Shown here piece after piece: positions 54,337 through 62,496 of a DNA stretch of 64,000 nt. Positions within the stretch are counted from its first letter, which is position 1, and every line of letters starts with the position of its first letter. The notes under the pieces were generated by a model that had not been told where the DNA came from, searched no databases, and saw nothing but the letters and a program-made list of their open reading frames with translations. This DNA is from Antarctobacter albus. GTDB taxonomy: Bacteria > Pseudomonadota > Alphaproteobacteria > Rhodobacterales > Rhodobacteraceae. The position numbers and the translations under genes were made by a program. The DNA is taken from positions 1-64,000 of the forward strand of contig NZ_FMZI01000006.1 in the NCBI RefSeq assembly GCF_900101505.1, given 5' to 3'.

Positions 54337-55551
54337 ATGATTCCCTTGCGCCTCATTCCACTGGCCGCGCTCCTGATCGGATCCGGCCCCGCCCTGGCCA
54401 CCACGCTGGACTGTTCCACGGTTCAGGGCGTGGTGCATACCGCCCCGGCCTTTGTCACCGTGAACCTGCAACAGGGTGAGACGCTGAACATCTCGACACC
54501 GGACGCCGGCACTCTGGCCGTCTCGATCGAATTCGGCGGACAGGGCGGCACGGATGACGGTATCTGCAACCCCGCCTTCGACGGTACCTCCTGCGACGGG
54601 TTCAGCCATACCGCCGCCCTGACCGGAGACTACGGGGTCGAGGCCTTTGCCCAGTCCGGCGATACCTTCACCCTGTCCTGCGGCGGGGGTGGCAACGGTG
54701 CGGCAGGACAGGGCGGACGCAAGGCCGCGCAGGGCATGGGTGCCTTCGCCTCGGCCAGCACATCGGTGGGCTTTGTCGGCAGCGCGATCAACAGCACCCT
54801 CTCGGGCGGCGCCCCGGCCTCGGTCACGCGAAACGGGCTGTTCCTCTCCACCTACGGCGACCAAACCGGCATGACCGGCTGGGCAGCCTTGCAGGGGCGC
54901 GTCTTTGACGGCGACATCGACGGCAGCGCACATGAACTGACCTTCGGCCTCGACTACGAGGTCGGCGCCTCCACGCGCCTGGGCTTCTTCCTGTCGGCGG
55001 GCCGGTCCGATCTGGACGTTTCCGGCGTCTCGGTCGACAGCGACGCGCTCAGCATCGGCCCCTATTTCAAGTCCCGCATCGGCGACCGCTACAACGTGAC
55101 CGGATACGCCCTTTTTGCACGGCCCGATTACGACGTCGGCGGCGTCACCTACCAGGCCGAACGCCGCGCCGCCGGGCTGACCGCCAACGCGGATTACACC
55201 TGGGGCAGCGCCGACATCCGTTCCTTCATCGGGGTGTCCGGCTTTGCCGAGGATCATCCCGCCGCCGGAGGCCTGGCCCCGCGAACCGTGACCGGGTTGA
55301 CCGGATCGCTGGGCACACGCGCCAGTTTCGACATCGGCACGGCCTTGACGCCCTATGTCAGCCTCGGCGCGGAATACAACCGTTTCGACGACGGGCTGGG
55401 CCGCGAAACCAGCCATACCGGCCCCCGTATCGGAACAGGGTTTGCCTATGATGCGGGCAAAGGCCGGCTGACGCTCGACCTGGATGGCGGCCGCATCCTG
55501 GATGACACGCGCGACATGAAACTGCGGATGAACTACAATCTCAATTTCTGA
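54337..55551 (+). CDS. Autotransporter-type outer-membrane beta-barrel protein
   Basis: The 404-residue protein has a signal peptide (about 1-21), a short Gly-rich passenger (FGGQGGTDDGICNPAFDG ... CGGGGNGAAGQGG), and a C-terminal region of alternating hydrophobic strands (from about residue 170) with the autotransporter-barrel style ending LRMNYNLNF, aromatic at the last position. It is probably inserted in the outer membrane via BAM. Passenger function unknown. It ends overlapping the putative start of the next ORF. Confidence 0.8.
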   Translation: MIPLRLIPLAALLIGSGPALATTLDCSTVQGVVHTAPAFVTVNLQQGETLNISTPDAGTLAVSIEFGGQGGTDDGICNPAFDGTSCDGFSHTAALTGDYGVEAFAQSGDTFTLSCGGGGNGAAGQGGRKAAQGMGAFASASTSVGFVGSAINSTLSGGAPASVTRNGLFLSTYGDQTGMTGWAALQGRVFDGDIDGSAHELTFGLDYEVGASTRLGFFLSAGRSDLDVSGVSVDSDALSIGPYFKSRIGDRYNVTGYALFARPDYDVGGVTYQAERRAAGLTANADYTWGSADIRSFIGVSGFAEDHPAAGGLAPRTVTGLTGSLGTRASFDIGTALTPYVSLGAEYNRFDDGLGRETSHTGPRIGTGFAYDAGKGRLTLDLDGGRILDDTRDMKLRMNYNLNF

Positions 55552-56227
55552 GCCCAGCCGCACGACCATCACGCTCACCTCGATCCCGCCGCGCTTTGCC
55601 GCCCTGGCCGGGGTGCTGGACAGCCTACTGGCGCAGGGCGCCGCGCGGGTCGTGCTGTGCCTGCCGCGCCACTATGCCCGCTTTCCCGGCCCGGTCGCGC
55701 CGCCAGCCCTGCCCCCGGGGGTCACCCTGCTCTGGTCCGACACCGACTATGGCCCGGCGACCAAGCTGCTGCCGGCCCTGCGCGCCTTTCCGCAGGACGC
55801 CCTTGCCTATTGCGATGACGATTGCCTCTACCAGCCCGGCTGGCTTGCCGAACTCTGCACCGCCGCCAGCCCCACGGAGGCGGTGGCCGCCTCCGGCTGG
55901 TCCGTCGACCGGCTGAAACGGCAGGGCGCCGCGCCCCCGCACAGCGATATCGCACAGGGGTTTTCCGGTGTGCTGATCCGGCCCGGAATGATCGACCCGC
56001 GCGCCTTTGACATCCCGGCAGAGGCCCGCCCGGTCGATGACATCTGGCTATCGGGCATGCGCGCGCTGACCGGCACCCCCCTGAGGCTGGCGCCCGCGGC
56101 GCGCGCCCGCGTCACGCCCCTGGTCCGCCCCGCCCCGCTGCAGGATACGACGGACCGCGCCCGCGCCAATGCCGCCGCCGCGCAATGTCTTTGGGAGAGG
56201 TTCGGCCTCTGGCCCCCGCGTCGGTGA
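55544..56227 (+). CDS. Glycosyltransferase-like protein with atypical start
   Basis: The product reads EPSRTTITLTSIPPRFAALA, then LWSDTDYGPATKLLPALRAF, YCDDDCLYQPGWLAELC and ARPVDDIWLSGM, resembling a GT-A type sugar transferase with a DDD nucleotide-metal motif. Homologous N-terminal residues (TITLTSIPPRF) lie upstream of the first GTG (55613), and the frame is closed at 55529-55531 with no ATG/GTG/TTG between. ATT at 55544, overlapping the barrel gene's stop, is the most plausible start; a GTG at 55613 would truncate the protein. Confidence 0.6.
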   Translation: MSEPSRTTITLTSIPPRFAALAGVLDSLLAQGAARVVLCLPRHYARFPGPVAPPALPPGVTLLWSDTDYGPATKLLPALRAFPQDALAYCDDDCLYQPGWLAELCTAASPTEAVAASGWSVDRLKRQGAAPPHSDIAQGFSGVLIRPGMIDPRAFDIPAEARPVDDIWLSGMRALTGTPLRLAPAARARVTPLVRPAPLQDTTDRARANAAAAQCLWERFGLWPPRR

Positions 56228-56252
56228 TCCCCCAACCACCCAGAAACGAAAA

Positions 56253-56273
56253 GCCCGGCGAAATCCGCCGGGC
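56253..56273 (-). terminator. Intrinsic terminator of the DUF1150-hsp20 transcript
   Basis: On the minus strand GCCCGGCG, 5-base loop, CGCCGGGC, then TTTTCG, about 45 bp past the DUF1150 stop. Confidence 0.75.
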
Positions 56274-56317
56274 CCTGCGATACGAGATCAGGGGGAAAAC
56301 CCCCGCCCGTCAATGCG

Positions 56318-56545
56318 TCAGTGCACCGTCACCGGCGCCAGGTCGTTCTGCCGCGCCAGCACGAAGGCCAGCGAGCGGTCCTTGACCAGCGCCAGGCGTT
56401 CGCCATCGGCGCGGTGCACCGCATACAGCGTGTCACGACCGGCCGCCTGCTTGCGCACGTCGTCGGGCAGGTCCGCGGTTTTCACCGGGCGTACATAGAC
56501 CGTCCGCCCCTCGACCAGTTTGTCAAAATCGTACTTGGCATGCAT
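56318..56545 (-). CDS. DUF1150 family protein
   Basis: The 75-residue protein (KLVEGRTVYVRPVKTADLPD, VHRADGERLALVKDRSLAFV) is a member of the DUF1150 family, which in this group regularly follows an hsp20 gene, as here with a 5-bp gap. It may assist or modulate the small heat-shock protein; mechanism unknown. Confidence 0.88.
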   Translation of the reverse strand: MHAKYDFDKLVEGRTVYVRPVKTADLPDDVRKQAAGRDTLYAVHRADGERLALVKDRSLAFVLARQNDLAPVTVH

Positions 56546-56550
56546 GGTAC

Positions 56551-56961
56551 TTACCCCTTCCTGATCTTGATCGTCTGCACGACGGTCTCGGGCCGGCTCA
56601 TCGTCAGATCGACGTGCAACAGCCCGTTCTCGATCACAGCCTCACCCACCTCGACACCATCCGCCAACACAAATGTGCGCTGGAACTGCCGCGCGGCAAT
56701 GCCGCGATGAAGGAATATGCGATCCGACCCATCGTCACGCTGCCGACCCCGGATGACCAGCTGGCGGTCCTCGACGGTGATCGACAGGTCATCCTCGCGG
56801 AACCCGGCCACGGCCAGGGTGATGCGATAGGAATGATCCGAAGTCTGCTCGATGTTGAAGGGCGGATAGCCCTCCGATGTCTTTGCGGTGCGCTCCAGCA
56901 GGCGCTCCAGCTGCTCGAACCCGAGCATATGGGGATAAGATCCCAGCGTCAGTTTGGTCAT
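56551..56961 (-). CDS. Small heat-shock protein (Hsp20/alpha-crystallin)
   Basis: The 136-residue protein has an alpha-crystallin domain (YPPFNIEQTSDHSYRITLAV to VVQTIKIRKG) with the conserved GVLxV-like AVIENGLLHVDL strand. It holds unfolding proteins as an oligomer. Start 56961 is the usual MTKLTLG. It is downstream of a heat-shock-type promoter. Confidence 0.93.
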   Translation of the reverse strand: MTKLTLGSYPHMLGFEQLERLLERTAKTSEGYPPFNIEQTSDHSYRITLAVAGFREDDLSITVEDRQLVIRGRQRDDGSDRIFLHRGIAARQFQRTFVLADGVEVGEAVIENGLLHVDLTMSRPETVVQTIKIRKG

Positions 56962-57025
56962 CGACACGTCCTTTGCACAAGCGACCGTCACGCCACGGCC
57001 CCCGAAGGCGACCGTTGCCCCTGAA

Positions 57026-57055
57026 ATATGGGCACAGGGGCTAATCCGCGCAAGG
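57026..57055 (-). promoter_or_regulatory. Sigma-32 (RpoH)-type promoter of hsp20
   Basis: On the minus strand CCTTGCG, 16 bp, CCCATAT, close to the alphaproteobacterial RpoH consensus (CTTG ... CCCATNT), about 65 bp upstream of the hsp20 start. Confidence 0.65.
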
Positions 57056-57119
57056 GGCTATGCGCAATGCCACAGAAACGCTATCTTGGGGTCCGGGTAT
57101 CACTCAAGGGATTAGGCTC

Positions 57120-57344
57120 ATGAACGCGCCCACGGATATCGCCATGAAGAGCGAGGACGTTCTGCGTGTGGAGTTGGAGGTGTTCCGCCGCGAACACCGC
57201 GACCTCGACGAGGCAATTCATGCACTGCAGGAGACCGGCACCGCCGATCGCCTGACGCTGCAGCGCCTGAAAAAGAAAAAGCTGCGGCTCAAGGACAAGA
57301 TCGCCCTGATCGAGGACCGCCTGCTGCCCGACATCATCGCCTGA
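57120..57344 (+). CDS. YdcH/DUF465 family protein
   Basis: The 74-residue protein has VFRREHRDLDEAIHALQETG and LQRLKKKKLRLKDKIALIED, the basic coiled-coil pattern of DUF465/YdcH proteins. Function unknown. It precedes purE by 65 bp and is divergent from hsp20. Confidence 0.88.
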   Translation: MNAPTDIAMKSEDVLRVELEVFRREHRDLDEAIHALQETGTADRLTLQRLKKKKLRLKDKIALIEDRLLPDIIA

Positions 57345-57409
57345 ACGCCGCCCCATTGCGCCCCTGCCCCCATCGCCTATAACAACACCCGCATAACGCG
57401 GAGGCAGGC

Positions 57410-57898
57410 ATGGACAGTCCCAGGGTCGGCATCATCATGGGCAGCCAGTCGGACTGGCCCACAATGGTCGAGGCGGCGGATATTCTCGACGAGCTCGGGG
57501 TAGAGTACGAGGCGCGCATCGTCTCGGCCCACCGCACGCCGGACCGGCTGTGGGACTACGGCAAGACGGCCGTCACCCGGGGCCTGCAGGTCATCATCGC
57601 GGGCGCCGGCGGCGCCGCGCACCTGCCCGGCATGATGGCCTCGAAAACCCGCGTTCCGGTAATCGGCGTGCCGGTCCAGACCCGGGCGCTGAACGGCGTC
57701 GACAGTCTCTATTCCATCCTGCAGATGCCGCGCGGCTTCCCGGTTGCCACGATGGCCATCGGTGCGGCGGGGGCGAAGAACGCGGGTCTCATGGCCGCCG
57801 GGATTCTCGCCCTTCAGGATGCCGATCTTGCCGCCCGGCTCGACCAGTGGCGGGCCGATCTTTCTGCCTCCATCGCCGATGAACCCCTCCGCGACTGA
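57410..57898 (+). CDS. purE: N5-carboxyaminoimidazole ribonucleotide mutase
   Basis: The 162-residue protein opens with the PurE class I signature [14 protein letters not shown] and has [14 protein letters not shown] and [20 protein letters not shown]. It moves the carboxyl group during purine ring synthesis, directly after PurK, whose gene follows. Confidence 0.95.
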   Translation: MDSPRVGIIMGSQSDWPTMVEAADILDELGVEYEARIVSAHRTPDRLWDYGKTAVTRGLQVIIAGAGGAAHLPGMMASKTRVPVIGVPVQTRALNGVDSLYSILQMPRGFPVATMAIGAAGAKNAGLMAAGILALQDADLAARLDQWRADLSASIADEPLRD

Positions 57899-57902
57899 CT
57901 TT

Positions 57903-57950
57903 GTACAAAACGTCGGAAACGCCGTACAAAACGTACAAAACGTACAAACT
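57903..57950. repeat. Nine-base tandem-like repeat between purE and purK
   Basis: GTACAAAAC occurs at 57903, 57924 and 57933, with variants GTCGGAAAC (57912) and GTACAAACT (57942), separated only by GCC at 57921-57923. It fills the 64-bp gap between the genes. Confidence 0.8.
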
Positions 57951-57962
57951 GCAGGTACCCTC

Positions 57963-59036
57963 ATGACCGCCCCTCTCCCCACCGGCAGCACCATCGGCAT
58001 CCTCGGCGGAGGCCAGCTTGGCCGGATGCTTTCCGTCGCGGCCAGCCGCCTCGGATTCAAGACCGCGATCTTTGAACCGGGCGGCGATTGCCCCGCCTCG
58101 CATGTGGCCAACTTCCATCATCAGGCCGGCTACGATGACATCAAGGCCCTGGAAAAATTCGGAAATTCCGTCGATGTCCTCACCTATGAGTTCGAGAACA
58201 TCCCGACCGAAGCGCTTGACGCGCTGGACCAGATCCGCCCGATCCGCCCGGGGCGCGAGGCGCTGCGTATCAGCCAGGATCGCCTGACCGAAAAGACCTT
58301 CCTGCGCGATCTCGGATTGCAGACCGCCCCCTTCGCAACGGTGGACGACGCGGCCTCCCTGGCTCAAGCCATTGAAACCATTGGGACTCCCTCGATCCTG
58401 AAAACCCGCCGCTTCGGCTATGACGGCAAGGGGCAGGCCCGGCTCACCAAACCCGAAGACGCCGCAGAGGCGCTTGCCGCGCTGCAGGGTGCGCCCGCCG
58501 TGCTCGAAGGTTTCGTCGATTTCACCTGCGAAATCTCCGTGATCGCGGCGCGCGGCACCGACGGCCGCGTCGCCGCATTCGACCCCGGCCAGAACGTGCA
58601 TGAGGGCGGCATCCTGCGCACCACCACCGTGCCTGCCAGCCTGCCCAACCGCACCCTCACCGATGCCGTTCTGACAGCGGGCAAGATCCTGAACGCGCTC
58701 GATTATATCGGCGTCCTGGGGGTCGAGTTCTTCGTCACCCCCGGCGGGCTGATCGTGAACGAGATCGCCCCCCGCGTGCACAATTCCGGCCACTGGACCC
58801 AGAACGGCTGCATGACCGACCAGTTCGAACAGCACATCCGCGCCGTCGCGGGCTGGCCCCTGGGCGACGGCAGCCGCCACAGCGACATCCGCATGGAAAA
58901 CCTGATCGGCGACGACATGGACCGTGTCCCCGCCCTTGCCGCCGATCCGGCCTGTGCCCTGCATCTTTACGGCAAGGCCGAGACCAAGCCTGGCCGCAAG
59001 ATGGGTCACGCCAATTTCCTTGTCCCCAAGGACTGA
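57963..59036 (+). CDS. purK: N5-carboxyaminoimidazole ribonucleotide synthase
   Basis: The 357-residue ATP-grasp enzyme has IGILGGGQLGRMLSVAASRL, LTYEFENIPTEALDAL, a grasp region LKTRRFGYDGKGQARL and VNEIAPRVHNSGHWTQNGC. It carboxylates AIR with bicarbonate and ATP. It forms an operon with purE. Confidence 0.95.
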   Translation: MTAPLPTGSTIGILGGGQLGRMLSVAASRLGFKTAIFEPGGDCPASHVANFHHQAGYDDIKALEKFGNSVDVLTYEFENIPTEALDALDQIRPIRPGREALRISQDRLTEKTFLRDLGLQTAPFATVDDAASLAQAIETIGTPSILKTRRFGYDGKGQARLTKPEDAAEALAALQGAPAVLEGFVDFTCEISVIAARGTDGRVAAFDPGQNVHEGGILRTTTVPASLPNRTLTDAVLTAGKILNALDYIGVLGVEFFVTPGGLIVNEIAPRVHNSGHWTQNGCMTDQFEQHIRAVAGWPLGDGSRHSDIRMENLIGDDMDRVPALAADPACALHLYGKAETKPGRKMGHANFLVPKD

Positions 59037-59075
59037 CCCGGTTTTCTTTGGTTTTCCAAATACCTCGGGAGGAGT

Positions 59076-59100
59076 TTGAGGAGGGCAGCGCCCTCCTCAA
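59076..59100. terminator. Perfect hairpin in the purK-phnM gap
   Basis: TTGAGGAGGGC, loop AGC, GCCCTCCTCAA. The preceding text (TTTTCCAAATACCTCGGGAG) plus this hairpin look like an intergenic repeat I recall from roseobacter genomes. It could act as a bidirectional terminator between the converging genes, though no T-run follows. Confidence 0.6.
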
Positions 59101-59148
59101 GGCCTGCGTGGCCTGAACGCAATCCACCCTGTGCGTGCCAGCGCTCCG

Positions 59149-60294
59149 CTAACTGATAAAGCGTGCCGCCACCGGCCCGCTCATCCAGGCCAGATCGCCG
59201 CCCGCAAAGACCGCCGCGATGCGCCGCGTCTCGCGGTCCATCACCACCAGGTCCGCGCGCAGGCCGGTATCCAGTCGCCCCCGATCCGCGAGGCCCAGCA
59301 CCCGCGCCGGCCCCTCCGAGACCAGCGCCCAGGCCGCCGCCTCGTCCATCAGGCCCAGCTCGACACAACGCCAGGCCGCCCGCGCCGGCGCCGGGTAGTG
59401 ATAATCCGAGGCCAGCGCATCACAAAGCCCCGCGCCGATCAGGTCCAGCGCCGAGACATTGCCCGCATGGCTGGCCCCGCGCACCACGTTCGGCGCCCCA
59501 AGGACCACCGGCTCCCCCGCGTCCCGCGCCGCCTGCGCCGCCTCCAGCGTTTCGGGAAACTCGGACACCGTGACGCCCCGCGCGCGCCACGCGGCCCGAC
59601 CCGCCGCCGTCCGGTCGTCATGGCTGCCCATGCGGATCCCTTGTGCGGCCAGCCGCGCGCATAGCGCATCCAGGACGCCCGGGACCGCGTCCCCGGCGTC
59701 ATGCAGGCGCGTCATCAGTGCCAGGTGCGCCTCAGGGTTGCGACCGGATTTCAACGCCTGCCCGGTCAGGCGCGGCGGGCGCCGCCCCTCGGCCAGCCGC
59801 GCATGCGGCAGGTGGTCGTTGAAAACGACATAGCCGATCCCCCAGCGCGCCAGCGCCGCCTCGGCCGCTTCGAAACTCTCGGTGAAATGCGTCTCCAGCC
59901 GCATCTGCAGCCGCAGGTCCACCGGCACAGTTGGGGCCACGGCACTCACGGCGGCAAAGACCTCTTCGGCGAACTCCGGCCCGCGCATTCCGCCTTCCCA
60001 GGACCAGAACTGCGCCAGAACGGCCGTGGTGATCCCGCAGGCCCCCAGTTCGGCGGCGCAGGCCACCATGCCCGCGTCGCGTTCCCGCAGGGCGCCCCGG
60101 CGCGGCGCCATGTGCCGCTCGAACCCGTCGCCATGCACGTCGACAATCCCGGGCAGCAGGTCATAGCCGGACAGGTCCACGGCGCGTCCCACCGGTCCGT
60201 CGACGATCACCCCGCCCGCCAGCGACAGGGGCCCGTGATCCCAGCCACCGGGCCGCAACACCCGCGCACCCTGAAGGTCCAGTTCAATCGGCAT
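59149..60294 (-). CDS. phnM: PhnM-like alpha-D-ribose 1-methylphosphonate 5-triphosphate diphosphatase
   Basis: The 381-residue amidohydrolase-fold protein has the metal motif [40 protein letters not shown] and MGSHDDRTA, characteristic of PhnM. In the carbon-phosphorus lyase pathway it removes pyrophosphate. No other phn genes are nearby, so it is isolated. It overlaps the lipase-like gene by 11 bp. Confidence 0.9.
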   Translation of the reverse strand: MPIELDLQGARVLRPGGWDHGPLSLAGGVIVDGPVGRAVDLSGYDLLPGIVDVHGDGFERHMAPRRGALRERDAGMVACAAELGACGITTAVLAQFWSWEGGMRGPEFAEEVFAAVSAVAPTVPVDLRLQMRLETHFTESFEAAEAALARWGIGYVVFNDHLPHARLAEGRRPPRLTGQALKSGRNPEAHLALMTRLHDAGDAVPGVLDALCARLAAQGIRMGSHDDRTAAGRAAWRARGVTVSEFPETLEAAQAARDAGEPVVLGAPNVVRGASHAGNVSALDLIGAGLCDALASDYHYPAPARAAWRCVELGLMDEAAAWALVSEGPARVLGLADRGRLDTGLRADLVVMDRETRRIAAVFAGGDLAWMSGPVAARFIS

Positions 60295-61039
60295 TGCACT
60301 CTCCCAGCAGGCAGTCCAGGTCCGCCTCGTCCAGCAGCAGGCGCCAGTCCGCGCCCGGCTGGAAATGCCCCTCTTCCAGGAACCGCACCACCTGCACCAT
60401 GACCTCGGGCGCCTGCATCATGAAGGTATGGGTGACCGGCAGAACGATGTGGTCAGCCATGCCGTCGACGCGGGTCGACGCAATCGAAACCTTGCCATCG
60501 TCCTCCCCGGGGATCACCGAGCTGGTCAGCGCGTTCAGGGTCCGGGACCCGGCAATCACCCCCAAAGGGAAATCCACCGGCGGCAGCCGCGCGGGCAGAT
60601 CCTGCGGCCCGGTGCCCAGCTGCTGGCCCGCCGGACCATTCATCCACTCGAAAACCTCCCAGCCCCCGGCAAGATCCACGATCTCGCTGCCGCCATTTGG
60701 CGGGCCCATCATCACCACCCGGCCCAACCGGGGCGGGCGATGGTCCCGCAGCCAGTGCCGCAAAAGGATGCCGCCCATCGAATGGGTGACGAAATGCACC
60801 GTTTTGGGTCCGCAACGGTTCACCGCCTCCGGCAGGGTCTCTTCGGCTAGGTGTTCGACCCGGTAGCGGGTCGAATCGTAGCCGGGGATGATGACGCGAT
60901 GCCCGCGCGATTCCAGCACCGCGCCCAGCAGCGCCATCGAATACTCGGTCCGCGCCAGCCCGTGCAGCAGGATGACGCAATCCCCGGCCCGCGCAGGCAG
61001 AGGGGCAAGCAGGACAAGACAGAGGAGAAACCATTTCAT
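60284..61039 (-). CDS. Alpha/beta hydrolase (triacylglycerol lipase-like), secreted
   Basis: The 251-residue protein has a signal peptide (about 1-18), an oxyanion-hole HG ([13 protein letters not shown]), and a lipase box THSMGG with Ser at about 87. Aspartate and His of the triad are likely in [11 protein letters not shown] and PVTHTFMM. Lipid or ester hydrolase of unknown substrate. Its stop overlaps phnM. Confidence 0.82.
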   Translation of the reverse strand: MKWFLLCLVLLAPLPARAGDCVILLHGLARTEYSMALLGAVLESRGHRVIIPGYDSTRYRVEHLAEETLPEAVNRCGPKTVHFVTHSMGGILLRHWLRDHRPPRLGRVVMMGPPNGGSEIVDLAGGWEVFEWMNGPAGQQLGTGPQDLPARLPPVDFPLGVIAGSRTLNALTSSVIPGEDDGKVSIASTRVDGMADHIVLPVTHTFMMQAPEVMVQVVRFLEEGHFQPGADWRLLLDEADLDCLLGECNAD

Positions 61040-61094
61040 GACGCTGGCATAGCGTCCCGCCAGCGCCTAGAAAAGTCATGAAAGGAGTGCCCCG

Positions 61095-61535
61095 TTGCCC
61101 GCCCCCCGCATCGCCTGCCGCGCCGTGATCCTGCAGGACAACCGCCTGCTGCTGGTCAACGCCTGGCCCGGCAACCTGTCGGACCTGTGGTGCGCCCCCG
61201 GCGGCGGGGTCGAGCCGCACTCGAGCCTGCCCGAAAACCTCGCCCGTGAAGTGCTGGAAGAAACCGGCCTGCGCGTGGAGGTCGGCGCCCCCTGCCTCGT
61301 CAACGAGTTCCACGACCCCAAGCGCGGTTTTCACCAGGTCGAGATCTTCTTTCGCGCCCGCATCACCGCAGGCACGCTGACCGACGACTGGAAAGACCCG
61401 GAGGGCGTGGTGCACAAGCGGCGCTTTTTTGCGCGGGACGAGCTGACGCGCCTGCGCCTGAAACCCTCCAGCCTGCCCGATGTCGCCTGGGGCGAAGGGC
61501 CCGGCTATGACCCGCTGGAACCGATCCTGCGTTGA
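61095..61535 (+). CDS. Nudix hydrolase
   Basis: The 146-residue protein has the Nudix box GGGVEPHSSLPENLAREVLE continuing ETGLRV. It cleaves nucleoside diphosphate-X compounds; substrate unknown. TTG 61095 is preferred because GGAG at 61083-61086 precedes it by 8 bp. Confidence 0.85.
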   Translation: MPAPRIACRAVILQDNRLLLVNAWPGNLSDLWCAPGGGVEPHSSLPENLAREVLEETGLRVEVGAPCLVNEFHDPKRGFHQVEIFFRARITAGTLTDDWKDPEGVVHKRRFFARDELTRLRLKPSSLPDVAWGEGPGYDPLEPILR

Positions 61536-61544
61536 TCCACGCGG

Positions 61545-62387
61545 CTATTTCCGCAGCACCGACAGGGCCACACCGCCCAGGACCACCGCCGCGGCGATGA
61601 CGAAATCCAGCGACAGTGCCTCGCCCAGAAAGATCATGCCGCCCGCCATCGCGATCACCGGCACGCTCAACTGTGCCACCGCCGCGACGCTGCCCTTGAT
61701 CTGCGGCAGGACATGATACCACAACGCATAGCCCAGACCCGAGGTCACTGCGCCCGAGATCACCGCCAGCAGGATGCCTGTGGGCTCTGATGACGTCGCC
61801 TCGGGGCTGACCGGCAAAACCAGCCCCAGCAGAAAGCCCATTGGCACGGCCAGCAGGAAGTTCGCCCCGGTCGCCAGCAGCGGATCCTCGGCCTTGCGCC
61901 CGGCCAGCGAATAGATGCCCCAGCCCAACCCGGCCAGGACCATCGCCGCACCGTGCGTCAGGCTGAGCGCAACGCCACCCCCCGGCCAGAGCAGCCATGC
62001 CAGCCCGCCAAAGGCCAGCGCCGCCCCGGCCCAGCGCAGGGCCGGAGGGCGCTCTCCGCCGATCAGGCTGCCGCCGAACATGGTCACCTGGACCGTCCCG
62101 AAGAGGATCAGCGCCCCAAGGCCCGCGTCCAGCGCCACATAGGCCACCGAGAACCCATAGATGTAGAGAACCAGCCCAAGCACCCCGGCCACCCGTCCGG
62201 CGCCGCCCAGCGCAATTCGTCCGCGCAGCACCAGCCCCAGCAGCACCAGCATCGCCGCACCGGACCACAGGCGGATGGTGCCGAAACTCACCGCGTCGAT
62301 CCCGCCCGCGGCCAGGGCAGCCCGGTTCAGGACAGAGTTCGCGGCAAAAGCCACCATTGTCAGGGCGATCAGAAGAAACAGGCGCAT
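61545..62387 (-). CDS. EamA-family (DMT) transporter
   Basis: The 280-residue protein has ten predicted membrane helices in two EamA repeats (for example LLIALTMVAFAANSVLNRAA and AGVLGLVLYIYGFSVAYVAL, then AAVAQLSVPVIAMAGGMIFL). It is an exporter or importer of an unknown metabolite. Confidence 0.88.
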   Translation of the reverse strand: MRLFLLIALTMVAFAANSVLNRAALAAGGIDAVSFGTIRLWSGAAMLVLLGLVLRGRIALGGAGRVAGVLGLVLYIYGFSVAYVALDAGLGALILFGTVQVTMFGGSLIGGERPPALRWAGAALAFGGLAWLLWPGGGVALSLTHGAAMVLAGLGWGIYSLAGRKAEDPLLATGANFLLAVPMGFLLGLVLPVSPEATSSEPTGILLAVISGAVTSGLGYALWYHVLPQIKGSVAAVAQLSVPVIAMAGGMIFLGEALSLDFVIAAAVVLGGVALSVLRK

Positions 62388-62496
62388 GGGATACCGTAGC
62401 GGAGAACCGGATCAAAGGAACAGCCCGCCCTACATGGCGCAATTGGCCCGTGGCGAAAACCCTTTGACGTGAACGTGACGGCGCCGTGTGCCTGGT

